Positions 7,801 to 14,357 of a DNA stretch of 14,357 nt are shown here, piece by piece. The notes below the pieces were generated by a model, which searched no databases, was not told the origin of the DNA, and was given only the letters and a program-made list of their open reading frames with translations. Every line of letters begins with the position of its first letter. The stretch's first letter is position 1. This DNA is from Chrysochromulina tobinii (taxonomy: Eukaryota; Haptophyta; Prymnesiales; Chrysochromulinaceae). The stretch lies in assembly GCA_001275005.1 (NCBI GenBank), contig JWZX01002632.1:1-14357 (forward strand), given 5' to 3'. A program made the position numbers and the translations under genes.

Positions 7801-9112
7801 CGAACTCTGGGTTATCCACTTTGCAATCGACGAAGAGCATCAGATGCGGCTTGAGGCGCGCCGTCGTGAGCTCCTCACCCGCGGGCAGCTTGAGCGCTCG
7901 GCTGAGCGCCGGAGCGAGCGCCTGCAGCAGTGGCGTGCATACGTGCGTCACGTGCGTGCCCGCACGCGGCGTGGCGACGCCATTGACGAAGCTGAGCGCT
8001 TGGAAAGCACCGGTAGGCGAGAGGCACGCCCCCACGTGCCATCGCTCGGACACCCGTGCGAAGGCGTGCGGGCCGCTCGTATACAGCTGTGCGAGCTGCT
8101 GCAGCCCGCTCACTTGGAGCGTTCGGCCGTCGAGCGAGACGCACGCGGGTGCGGCGGTCGCAGCCGCATCGTACACGCGCCGTCGGAAGAGAGCAAGCAT
8201 GTCCTCCGGTAGTGCGTGCACACCAAATTTCGTCAGGTCGGGTGTGAAGACGATCTTGGTGAAGTCCGCTCCTCGCATCGTGGCCGGCAGCGGCTCGATG
8301 GTTGGCTCGGTCCGCTCGCTCATATTGGCCGCCCAGCGCTGGGTGTACAGCACGCCCGCCGCCGCGTCCGCCGTCTGCACCTCGAAGGCCGTTGAGAAGA
8401 GGTTCGTCAGCTTCGCACCGAAACCATGCCTGCCCCCAACGGTACGCTTGGCTTCGTCGTCAAAGTTGGAACCGGTGAAGAGAGAGCCTAGGAGCATCTC
8501 GGGGAGCCACACGCCCTCGATCTCGTGCCGGCGCACCGGGATGCCGCGCCCGTTATTCCACACGCTCGTTCGCCCTGAGCGCGGCTCGATGGCCACGTCA
8601 ATGCGGTTGGTGCCCGCCGGGTCGCGCTGCACGTTGTCGAGCGCGTTGACGAGGATCTCGTCAAAAATCTTATAGAGCCCTGGGATGTACTGTGCATCGC
8701 GCCACACGATCCGATCCTCGGCCGCGTCGTGAACCCACAGCGGCTCGATCTGCACCGAAGTCGAGCCGATGTACATGCCCGGACGGCGTAGGACGTGCTC
8801 GACCGGCGTGAGCCGTTCGAACTTGGACGCGTCCGCCGAGGATGAGGAGGCGATCACTGCGGGTGCGGCCGTGTGGATGCGCTTTGCGGGTTCGGGCCCT
8901 GTCGCCGCCAGCGCCAACGCCTCCGCATGCCGTGCCACCAGCTCGGCCTTCTTGCCTGTCGTCGGCAAACCGAGCTTGCCCAGCACCTCCTTCAGTTCGC
9001 TCACAGTCATCTTTGACTCCGTGCGCGAGACAAAACGTCGTGCGATGAGTGGTGGCAAGGAACGGCTAAGGGTCGCGGAGGTGGCCACGGTAGTCCGTCG
9101 GATTGCCGACAT
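4896..9112 (-). CDS. TOP2: Type IIA DNA topoisomerase (eukaryotic TOP2 type) with presequence and SAP motif; one frame break
   Basis: ATP-driven enzyme that passes one DNA duplex through a double-strand break in another. Residues 1-34 are rich in Arg/Ser/Thr with no acidic residue before E32, like a mitochondrial presequence. Residues 36-66 match a SAP DNA-binding motif (SELKEVLGKLGLPTTGKK). The ATPase follows: RPGMYIGS (110-117), E152 and N156 of the N box, GGRHGFGAKL (226-235), and QSK in place of the usual QTK loop. The TOPRIM domain has EGDSAK (E524) and DQDTD (652-656). The cleavage domain has the active-site Tyr955 in ARYIFT. The first frame ends at 5468, but homology continues from 5537 to 4896 in another frame through AYAKRK and YDYLLRLPLLSLTEE. 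One extra C at the four-C run (5537-5540) would give about 1405 residues. The long nuclear-type C-terminal domain is missing; a short basic tail SPKKSTRARRR ends the protein. Met35 could start a form without presequence. Confidence 0.93.
5537..5540 (-). other. Frame break in the topoisomerase gene at a run of four C
   Basis: On the coding strand the frame reads CAC TTC CGC TGC CCC and then leaves homology. The continuation CAC GAG CTC ATC GAG ATG lies in the frame reached by one added base. Clear TOP2 homology lies on both sides, so the break is within one gene. A homopolymer undercall is the simplest explanation; a real frameshift allele or programmed -1 slippage is possible. Confidence 0.85.
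5887..5946 (-). repeat. Gly/Ala/Val repeat in the topoisomerase coding region
   Basis: About four imperfect 12-bp units (consensus cccgcacccacc on the plus strand) encode a VGAG-like stretch. The insert interrupts the cleavage domain downstream of the active-site Tyr and is not part of the family core. It is probably a surface loop. Confidence 0.6.
6630..6715 (-). repeat. Proline-rich insert in the topoisomerase
   Basis: GCG-repeat DNA encodes a run of eight prolines plus PQ-rich residues (about 800-828), between the TOPRIM domain and the winged-helix part of the cleavage core. The family has no such segment here. It is likely a flexible linker and a hot spot for replication slippage. Confidence 0.7.
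7239..7325 (-). repeat. 18-bp and 9-bp tandem repeats inside the TOPRIM domain coding region
   Basis: Three 18-bp units (7239-7256, 7257-7274, 7275-7292) encode six-residue AEGGAx repeats. Three 9-bp units (7296-7322) encode SSI repeats. They form a low-complexity loop (about residues 593-633) just before LRYGRLMLMADQD, whose Asp residues bind Mg2+. Other TOP2 proteins have a short acidic loop here. Confidence 0.75.
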
Positions 9113-9310
9113 AACTTTTGCCGAGGGGTGTGAACGTTAACACGACCCGAGCCCGCAGCTCCCGAAAGAAGCGATCTCAAACGGCACTTAGGCGTTCCGA
9201 GACAGCACGCCCAACTTTAATTCCTCATTCACAGCGCGCATTCGCCCTCCTCGGCAGCATGGAGCCTTTCTTGGTCTCTACGACCAACCTCGCGTGCCGC
9301 CGCCGTGGAT
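9113..9310. promoter_or_regulatory. Shared upstream region of divergent topoisomerase and NIPP1 genes
   Basis: Only 198 bases separate the two ATG codons, so both promoters and both 5' UTRs must share this space. No certain TATA box is seen; the most A/T-rich part is around 9215-9230 (tttaattcctcattc). A bidirectional promoter is inferred from spacing and orientation. The region also holds the start of a short upstream ORF at 9259. Confidence 0.5.
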
Positions 9311-9351
9311 ATGAAACGTGGATGGCGCACTGGCTCGCCCACCCGCCTTGA
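9259..9351 (+). other. Possible upstream ORF overlapping the NIPP1 start
   Basis: An ATG with strong context (A at -3, G at +4) opens a 30-codon ORF that ends at TGA 9349-9351, past the NIPP1 ATG at 9311 and in another frame. If transcribed it could lower NIPP1 translation. Alternatively it is the true N-terminus and a one-base indel near 9340-9348 separates it from the main frame. Confidence 0.35.
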
Positions 9352-11725
9352 TGCCTTGCTCGCTAATCAGAGCTGGGATCCGCTGCTAATGTTCGGAGGC
9401 ACCCAGCGGGCCGCAGCACCTCCGGCAAGTGCGGCCGCAGCTCCTGCCGTGGTGCCTGCAAAGGCAGGTAGCTGCACTCCGACAGTCGCAAACTTTGTGC
9501 TGCCCGAGTGGTGCTCAGCGGCGGCTGCTACTGGCGTCCTGCTCGCGTGGCGCGGCGCGACACTCATCGACACTGTGCCTCTCGCTGGCCGCGCCTACCT
9601 GCTTGCCGGCCGCTTGGCGGAGTGTGACCTGGTGCTCGAGCACGCATCCGCCTCACGACATCACGCCATCGTGCTCCAGCATCGCAGTGGTGCAGTGTAC
9701 CTGCTCGATCTTGGCTCGGCGCATGGCACCTTCCTTAATGGCGAGCGCTTGCCGCCGCGCGAGCCGACGCACTGGCGCGACGGTGTGCCCTGTGTCTTTG
9801 GAGCGTCCTCACGAGCCTATGTGCTCCGGAGCACACCCCAGAGCGCCGGCCTCATCCCGCCGCAGATCACGACCGCACCGCCAGCCGCAACGGCCGCAGC
9901 TGCGTCGAGCCTGATGCACTCGCATCGAGCGCAGCATCCTACTTTGCCGGCGCCGGCGATTCCACAGCTGATTCCACAGCTGAGGAGCGCAGCAGCAGCG
10001 AATCCGCCAGTAGGCGTGCAGCCGGGGCTTGTCGCGCGCGTGCAGGCGGCGGTCGAGTGGATGGACGAAGAGGCCGAAGGCGCCGACAACGTCGACGAAG
10101 TATGCCAGTGGAACACGCGCCAGAATGCGCGTCGCGCCGAGGGCCTCGCCGGGTCCGCATCGGCGCCGCCGGTAGCGCCGCCTCCGGCGCCGGCTGCGGC
10201 GCGGGCTCGGGAGACGGGGCGCGAGATCAGGAGTGAGATTGAGATCGGGCGTGAGATTGAGATCGGGCGTGAGATTGAGATCGGGCGTGAGATTGAGCGA
10301 TCGGAGAGCGGGTGGCGGCGGCAGACTGCATTCGCCGACGAGCAGTGCGGCCGGCTCATGGAGCGGCGGCAGCGGCGCCGGCGCGGCCCTGTGCGCGTGC
10401 GCTTCGCATCGCGCCCGTCGGTCCGATACTATGAGCCTCCGTCGCCAGAGTGTCTGCCCGATCCGGAGGCACCGGCCGCGGCAACAGCCGCTGCGCCGGC
10501 CGCGGCGTGTGGCTCGACCATGACGGCCGCGATAGCGCCACGTCCTCCGCGGCCATCGAGCCTTCCGAAGCCGACGTACACGGTCACCAAGGTCGCCACC
10601 GCTGCGATTGGCGCGGCACGGGGCGAGACGGGGGGGTCTCTGGCGGAGGGGAAGGAAGGACCAGACCCAGGGGGGCGGTTTGCTGACCTCATCGAGCACG
10701 CCACTGAGCACTCGACAAGGGCGGCCCCTCGCACGTTCCCCAAAGAGGGATGGACAAGGGGGCGGCCGTGCTCTGCCTCTTCCACCGCCTTCGCCGCCTT
10801 CTCGTCCTCGTCCTCGTTCGTGTCCTCGTCCTGCGCGGCCTTCGTCGCACAGCGCTTGCCCTCGACCACAGTGGAGGTGCGCAGCTACTGTGAGCACACC
10901 CGAGTGCGCGCCATAGTCGCTGAGCGTGGCGCCGAAGGTGGCAGCGGCCAGCTCGTCCTCGAGGACCACGTGAGAGTGCCGCTGCTCGCGTTGCGTTCTC
11001 ACCCGCCGCTGCTCGCATCGGAAGGGCACCTCCAACTCCAGAGTGATGCCGCACCGACGCACGGCGGGCGGGAAGCAGCTTCACAGCGGGAAGCATCTTC
11101 ACAGCGGGAAGCAGCTTCACAGCGGGAAGCATCTTCACAGCGGGAAGCAGCTTCACGGCTAGCGGCAGAGGTGGTGTACTTTGATGCCCTCGCCTGGCGT
11201 GCACCTGCAGCGGCGGACTCCCTGGCTGGCACAACGCCCACGCCCACAACGGCGGCACTCCCGCTGGTCTCTGTGGTCAACCGGAGCGCGCGCCCGATGC
11301 TCATCTATCTGGCGGTGGAGGACCTCGACGGCGAGGGCGAAGGCGAGGGCGAGTTCAAGGGCGAGGGCGGCTGCACGGAGCGCGTACTTACTCCTTGGGC
11401 GGGTGCGGCATGCGACGCGGAGCGGCCCGTCGCGCTTGTACACGGCGGCGACAATTGCTTGCTGCTAGCCCCTTTCGAGGGCACGTCGCTCTGTGAGGCC
11501 GAGGATGCGGAGAAGGCTCCCTTTGGCATGAGCAACACCTTCCGATACGACGCCGCGAGCGGCGCAACAGTCGAGGGGCAGCTGCGCAGGCCCGGGCAAC
11601 AGCGGCTACGCTTGGAAGCCGCGTTCCAAGCCCAAGCCCAACCCGCGGGTGGGCCCACGCTCCTGGGCGCAGAGTACGATGAGGAAATCGAGCCCTCCTC
11701 GGCCGAGGCGCCTTTTGCGTCCTGA
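9311..11725 (+). CDS. PPP1R8: NIPP1-type nuclear inhibitor of protein phosphatase 1, enlarged (FHA + RVxF)
   Basis: NIPP1 is a nuclear scaffold that binds and restrains PP1 and, through its FHA domain, phosphorylated splicing and chromatin partners. The FHA domain spans about residues 70-175: GR (R101), SRHHA (115-119) for phosphothreonine binding, LDLGSAHGTFLN, and the NIPP1-like ending FGASSRAYVLR (163-173). A basic stretch then leads to RVRF (362-365), the PP1-docking RVxF motif, with a YY pair seven residues later that could be the second docking element. GRFADLIEHA (455-464) resembles the GRFRNLV segment that follows in animal NIPP1. Family members are about 350 residues; this one is 804. 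The last 330 residues are unrecognised, with two 18-bp-unit repeats in the gene and an EGEGEGE stretch. The ATG at 9311 is the first in frame; a GTG lies two codons before. Introns in the C-terminal half cannot be excluded. Confidence 0.82.
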   Translation: MKRGWRTGSPTRLDALLANQSWDPLLMFGGTQRAAAPPASAAAAPAVVPAKAGSCTPTVANFVLPEWCSAAAATGVLLAWRGATLIDTVPLAGRAYLLAGRLAECDLVLEHASASRHHAIVLQHRSGAVYLLDLGSAHGTFLNGERLPPREPTHWRDGVPCVFGASSRAYVLRSTPQSAGLIPPQITTAPPAATAAAASSLMHSHRAQHPTLPAPAIPQLIPQLRSAAAANPPVGVQPGLVARVQAAVEWMDEEAEGADNVDEVCQWNTRQNARRAEGLAGSASAPPVAPPPAPAAARARETGREIRSEIEIGREIEIGREIEIGREIERSESGWRRQTAFADEQCGRLMERRQRRRRGPVRVRFASRPSVRYYEPPSPECLPDPEAPAAATAAAPAAACGSTMTAAIAPRPPRPSSLPKPTYTVTKVATAAIGAARGETGGSLAEGKEGPDPGGRFADLIEHATEHSTRAAPRTFPKEGWTRGRPCSASSTAFAAFSSSSSFVSSSCAAFVAQRLPSTTVEVRSYCEHTRVRAIVAERGAEGGSGQLVLEDHVRVPLLALRSHPPLLASEGHLQLQSDAAPTHGGREAASQREASSQREAASQREASSQREAASRLAAEVVYFDALAWRAPAAADSLAGTTPTPTTAALPLVSVVNRSARPMLIYLAVEDLDGEGEGEGEFKGEGGCTERVLTPWAGAACDAERPVALVHGGDNCLLLAPFEGTSLCEAEDAEKAPFGMSNTFRYDAASGATVEGQLRRPGQQRLRLEAAFQAQAQPAGGPTLLGAEYDEEIEPSSAEAPFAS
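10223..10297 (+). repeat. 18-bp tandem repeat encoding EIEIGR
   Basis: Three exact 18-bp units (10235-10252, 10253-10270, 10271-10288), one degenerate unit before and half a unit after. They code for alternating acidic, hydrophobic and basic residues in the linker between the FHA domain and the RVRF motif of the NIPP1 homologue. The exactness points to recent expansion. Confidence 0.85.
11066..11155 (+). repeat. 18-bp tandem repeat encoding SQREA(A/S)
   Basis: Five 18-bp units at 11066, 11084, 11102, 11120 and 11138. A G/T difference alternates from unit to unit, giving a 36-bp higher-order period (SQREAA then SQREAS). The first unit is slightly diverged. The array lies in the unrecognised C-terminal part of the NIPP1 homologue. 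Confidence 0.85.
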
Positions 11726-12187
11726 GCGTGGCGTTGATGTAGTACGACTGTACGCTAAGTTCCGCCGCGGGGCGCGCGCCGGTAGACGAAGCCTCGCTAC
11801 TCCGCGTGTTCGCACGGCAGTTCGGCCACGCGGCGTACCGACGACAGTGTGCCGTAACGTAAGTAGTTGTACAGCGCGGTAGAGCGTGTTCCGTCGATCT
11901 CGTGTCTTTCATCACCGCGATGCACGCGTCAAGCATATTAGCGCAAAGAAGAGTCTCTCGACGGTCTCGCACCGCCGCGCTCCCCGCCCTCCCTCACCGC
12001 CCGCGTCCGGCGCAAAGACCAAAGTCCGGAGGGTGCAAGTGCGGAAGTGCAAGTCGGGGGAAGCGCGCGGCAAGCGGACGCCCGTCGCCCGGGCGCAGCC
12101 GCAGGGCGGGGCAGGGGCGCGCCGCAGCAAAGGCCAAAGCGGACGCACTCGCGGGCGCGGAACCGCGGATTAACAATCTTTTACCTG

Positions 12188-12245
12188 CACACTGCACACA
12201 CCAGCACACTGCACACACCAGCACACACTGCACACTGCGCACTAC
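12188..12245. repeat. CA-rich 17-bp tandem repeat
   Basis: The 17-mer cacactgcacacaccag occurs twice in tandem (12188-12204 and 12205-12221), followed by a degenerate copy to about 12245. It is a simple minisatellite in non-coding DNA, followed by a C/T-rich stretch. Confidence 0.75.
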
Positions 12246-12372
12246 CTTCACCCGACACACCTCCACCCTCCACCCCCCTTCCCCCCACACCCGTCACACG
12301 CTCCCGCGTGGTCGTCCTACTCCCCCCGACCCTTGTACTGCCGAAATCAACTATTTATGGTATGCTATCGAG

Positions 12373-12386
12373 ACGATACGTATCGT
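12373..12386. other. 14-bp perfect palindrome acgatacgtatcgt
   Basis: Exact self-complementary sequence in the non-coding region upstream of no obvious start codon. It could be a dimer binding site or the base of a small hairpin; one such palindrome by chance in a window of this size is unlikely but not strong evidence. Confidence 0.4.
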
Positions 12387-12766
12387 GCCGTGGTGCATAG
12401 CGCAATGCGCGAGCATGTCCAGCACGAGTCAAAGGGTGAACGCGCCCGACGCCCGACGCCCAGTGACTTACCCCCGCCGAGAAGCACTGCTCGACGTCCA
12501 TGAGATCCAACTCCCAAACGGGCTCAGCCCTCACCCTTTCCCTGTTGGCAGTCTCGAGCCTAGACTCGCCGCAATCGCTGCACAGCATGCGTGCAGTGGC
12601 GGCGCGACGGCGCGAGGGCAACGCCCCTGATCTGCCCTGACAGCACGGGGGCCGTGCACGCCGCGGCGCGTGCTCACATTTCCTATGCGCTCTCCTTGCC
12701 CCCCATGTCATCCGTGTCCCCATCGCATCCGCCCGTTCGTCCGTCCGACTTCAAAACGTCCTTGAA

Positions 12767-14357
12767 CTAGTCTTTGAGCCCCTTGCCGGGCGTGAAGGTG
12801 GCGAGGAGCGTATCCGAAAAAGTCTGGAACAGCGAATTGTTCGACTCGGCGGGCGGCGGCGGCGCGGACGCCTCGCCGCCCGGCGACGCCGGCGCGTCCG
12901 TGTTGACGCGGTACGACTTCTCGAGCGAAGACTTGGAGCGGTTCTTGAACTTCTCGCGGTACGACTGGTCCATTGTCGATGTGAGGGAATCCGAAGACGC
13001 CGTACTGTCACGTTCCGGCGCTCCGGGGGCCGCGATGATAGAGGTGCGCAGTGGGCGCTTGTTCTTGATGCGCGCCACGGGGCGCGGGTCGACATTGCTA
13101 GATCCGCGGGGAGTCGCCGCGCCAAATGCGACGTTGACGGCCTCGCTGACCTTCTGCGAGATCTGTTCGAAGGTCGGCCGCACAATGGGGCCAGGCTGGC
13201 AGCACGACTTTGCGAGATCCTTGATAGAGTCCGACGTGGTCGTGCTCTCGAGGAGCAGCTCGAGCGGCGAGTACTCGCCGCTTGCGACCACGTCGAGGAG
13301 CTGCTTGGGCGTCTCGATGTGCGTGAGCCACGAGTACGGGGGACGCTTCGTGCCCATGTGCGCGAGCATGCACCCAAAGGCCCACACGTCCACCGGCTTG
13401 TCGTACACGTGCCTCTTCACGATCTCGGGCGCCAAGTAGGGCGGCGTGCCCTGGATGTCGCCGCTCTCCGAGATGGCGCTATCGGACGTGTCGAAGACGG
13501 TGCCAAAGTCGGCAACCTTGGCCACCCACTGAGCGTCGAGGAGCACGTTGCCCGGCTTGAGGTCGCGGTGGAGCATGTTGTTATAGTGGATGTAGGCCAT
13601 GCCGTTGGCCACGTCCGACGCGATGGAGAGCAAGGAGCCTGCCCACGTGGCGTACTGCTCGAAGGAAGCGGAGCTGAGCACGTCGGCGAGCGAGGCCTCC
13701 ATGAGCTCCATAACGATGCCCTTGGCGCCCTCGACCGCGTCCTCGGCGATGCCGAGCACGAGCAGCACGTTCGGATGGCGGAGCTGGCTCATCACATGGA
13801 ACTCGTCCATGAGCGCCTTGGCAAGCGCCTCCGAGCTCTCGTCCTTGGCGTGCAGCTTCTTGATGGCACACTTGGTCGCCTGGAACGTGCACTTGTACAC
13901 GACGCCAAAGGCGCCGGTGCCGAGCTGGTCTCCATACATGATCTCAGACATGAGGATGGGCTTGTACTTCTCCTTGACCTGGATCTGCTGGAGCTCGGTG
14001 GAACCCTTGCCCTCATTGGACGAGACGACCGTCTTAGCGCGCGTTGGCTTCCTCGTCTTGCGGTGGTAGTAGACCACGAGGAGCACAGCGAAGCAGACTA
14101 CGGCGGAGGCGCACGTGGCGATGACAGCGATGATGGGCCCCGAGTCCTTGGCCGCAGTTGTGAGCGCCAAACCAGCGAGAGGCGCAAAGGGTGGCGAAGG
14201 CGGCGAATGCGGCGAGGGCGGCGAGGGCGGCATGGGCGGCAGCGAGGGCGGCGGCGAGGGCGGCGGTGGCGGGGGGGCCAATGGGGGCGGCGGCGGCTTG
14301 GGCGGCGGCTTGGGCGGCGGCCTTGGCGGGCTCGGAGGGTGCGGCGGCGGGGAGGGC
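12767..14357 (-). CDS. Second receptor-like TKL-type kinase, inverted paralogue of the first (5' partial)
   Basis: Same architecture and very similar sequence to the kinase at 2-2740, on the opposite strand. Reading from 14356 the frame is open and encodes a PPPK/PPPS stalk, so the start and any Cys repeats lie beyond the window. A hydrophobic span (about 14145-14075) ends in YYHRKTRKP. The kinase runs from about 13960 to 13150: glycine loop GTGAFG (about 13920-13902), AIKK, HRDLKPGN (about 13571-13548), DFG (13510-13502) and PPYLAPE. All catalytic residues are present. The tail differs from paralogue 1 but keeps DQSYR-E-KF, KSYRVN and LFQTFSDTLLATFTPGKG, ending GLKD and TAG at 12767-12769. 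The same signalling role as paralogue 1 is inferred. It converges on the NIPP1 gene. Confidence 0.92.
   Translation of the reverse strand, partial: PSPPPHPPSPPRPPPKPPPKPPPPPLAPPPPPPSPPPSLPPMPPSPPSPHSPPSPPFAPLAGLALTTAAKDSGPIIAVIATCASAVVCFAVLLVVYYHRKTRKPTRAKTVVSSNEGKGSTELQQIQVKEKYKPILMSEIMYGDQLGTGAFGVVYKCTFQATKCAIKKLHAKDESSEALAKALMDEFHVMSQLRHPNVLLVLGIAEDAVEGAKGIVMELMEASLADVLSSASFEQYATWAGSLLSIASDVANGMAYIHYNNMLHRDLKPGNVLLDAQWVAKVADFGTVFDTSDSAISESGDIQGTPPYLAPEIVKRHVYDKPVDVWAFGCMLAHMGTKRPPYSWLTHIETPKQLLDVVASGEYSPLELLLESTTTSDSIKDLAKSCCQPGPIVRPTFEQISQKVSEAVNVAFGAATPRGSSNVDPRPVARIKNKRPLRTSIIAAPGAPERDSTASSDSLTSTMDQSYREKFKNRSKSSLEKSYRVNTDAPASPGGEASAPPPPAESNNSLFQTFSDTLLATFTPGKGLKD

Larger units (their letters stand above)
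11726..12766. other. Non-coding region between convergent NIPP1 and kinase 2 genes
   Basis: About 1 kb with no supported gene. Open frames here (for example 11902-12630) give Arg/Ser/Pro- or His/Thr-rich translations that follow base composition. The region holds 3' ends of two convergent genes, CA-rich repeats (12188-12245), a pyrimidine-rich tract (about 12246-12330) and a 14-bp palindrome (12373-12386). No tRNA cloverleaf was found by eye. Confidence 0.55.

Noticed and set aside
10429-10869. Minus-strand ORF with an acidic DEDTNEDEDE-like stretch
   Set aside because: The acidic run is the antisense of Ser-rich codons (tcctcg repeats) in the NIPP1 frame; nothing else supports a gene.
9809-11062. 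417-codon minus-strand ORF opposite the NIPP1 gene
   Set aside because: Arg/Pro-rich translation with no domain; the plus strand carries FHA, RVRF and GRF motifs, so this is a shadow.
11902-12630. 242-codon plus-strand ORF, with a Lys/Arg-rich ORF in another frame at 11886-12173
   Set aside because: The translations follow simple repeats and base bias, and neither frame shows a domain or a consistent third-position pattern.
12774-13439. 221-codon plus-strand ORF opposite the second kinase
   Set aside because: It overlaps the kinase catalytic region, and the same kind of shadow appears opposite the first kinase.

Overview
The window is nuclear DNA from a GC-rich eukaryote, most likely a unicellular alga with a complex plastid. 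A haptophyte would fit, but the sequence alone does not settle the lineage. The support is as follows: a spliceosomal-type intron with GT/AG ends; a eukaryotic-type topoisomerase II; a NIPP1-type FHA protein; membrane receptor-like kinases with PPPSPP linkers; and an algal/plant-type HNH protein that starts with a signal-peptide-like segment, as expected for import into a plastid bounded by extra membranes. There are no operons, Shine-Dalgarno sites or bacterial gene order.

Layout. Bases 2-2740 (+) hold most of a receptor-like TKL-type kinase whose 5' end lies outside the window: 14 cysteine repeats, a proline-rich stalk, one membrane span and a cytosolic kinase. Bases 2741-3469 are non-coding, with a 9-bp-stem hairpin, a duplicated GC-rich block and a TG-rich tract. 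Bases 3470-4390 (+) hold a two-exon HNH protein. Its 162-bp intron is built from a 20-bp minisatellite and telomere-like repeats, and its 3' coding signal runs on to 4675 through apparent single-base frame steps. Bases 4896-9112 (-) hold a type IIA DNA topoisomerase with an organelle-type presequence and an N-terminal SAP motif, interrupted by one single-base frame break at a run of four C. Bases 9113-9310 are a short shared upstream region between divergent genes. Bases 9311-11725 (+) hold a NIPP1 (PPP1R8) homologue more than twice the usual length. Bases 11726-12766 are non-coding with CA-rich and pyrimidine-rich repeats. Bases 12767-14357 (-) hold a second, near-identical receptor-like kinase, cut off by the window end.

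How the genes relate. The two kinases are inverted paralogues that bracket three unrelated housekeeping-type genes. Their kinase domains are nearly identical at DNA level while their tails differ, which suggests recent duplication or gene conversion. The topoisomerase and NIPP1 genes are head to head and may share a promoter. The HNH and topoisomerase genes converge. The points most worth a second look are the SAP-topoisomerase II architecture with its organelle presequence, the enlarged NIPP1, the repeat-derived intron with telomere-like sequence at its acceptor, and the Cys-repeat receptor kinase family with a conserved C-terminal motif.
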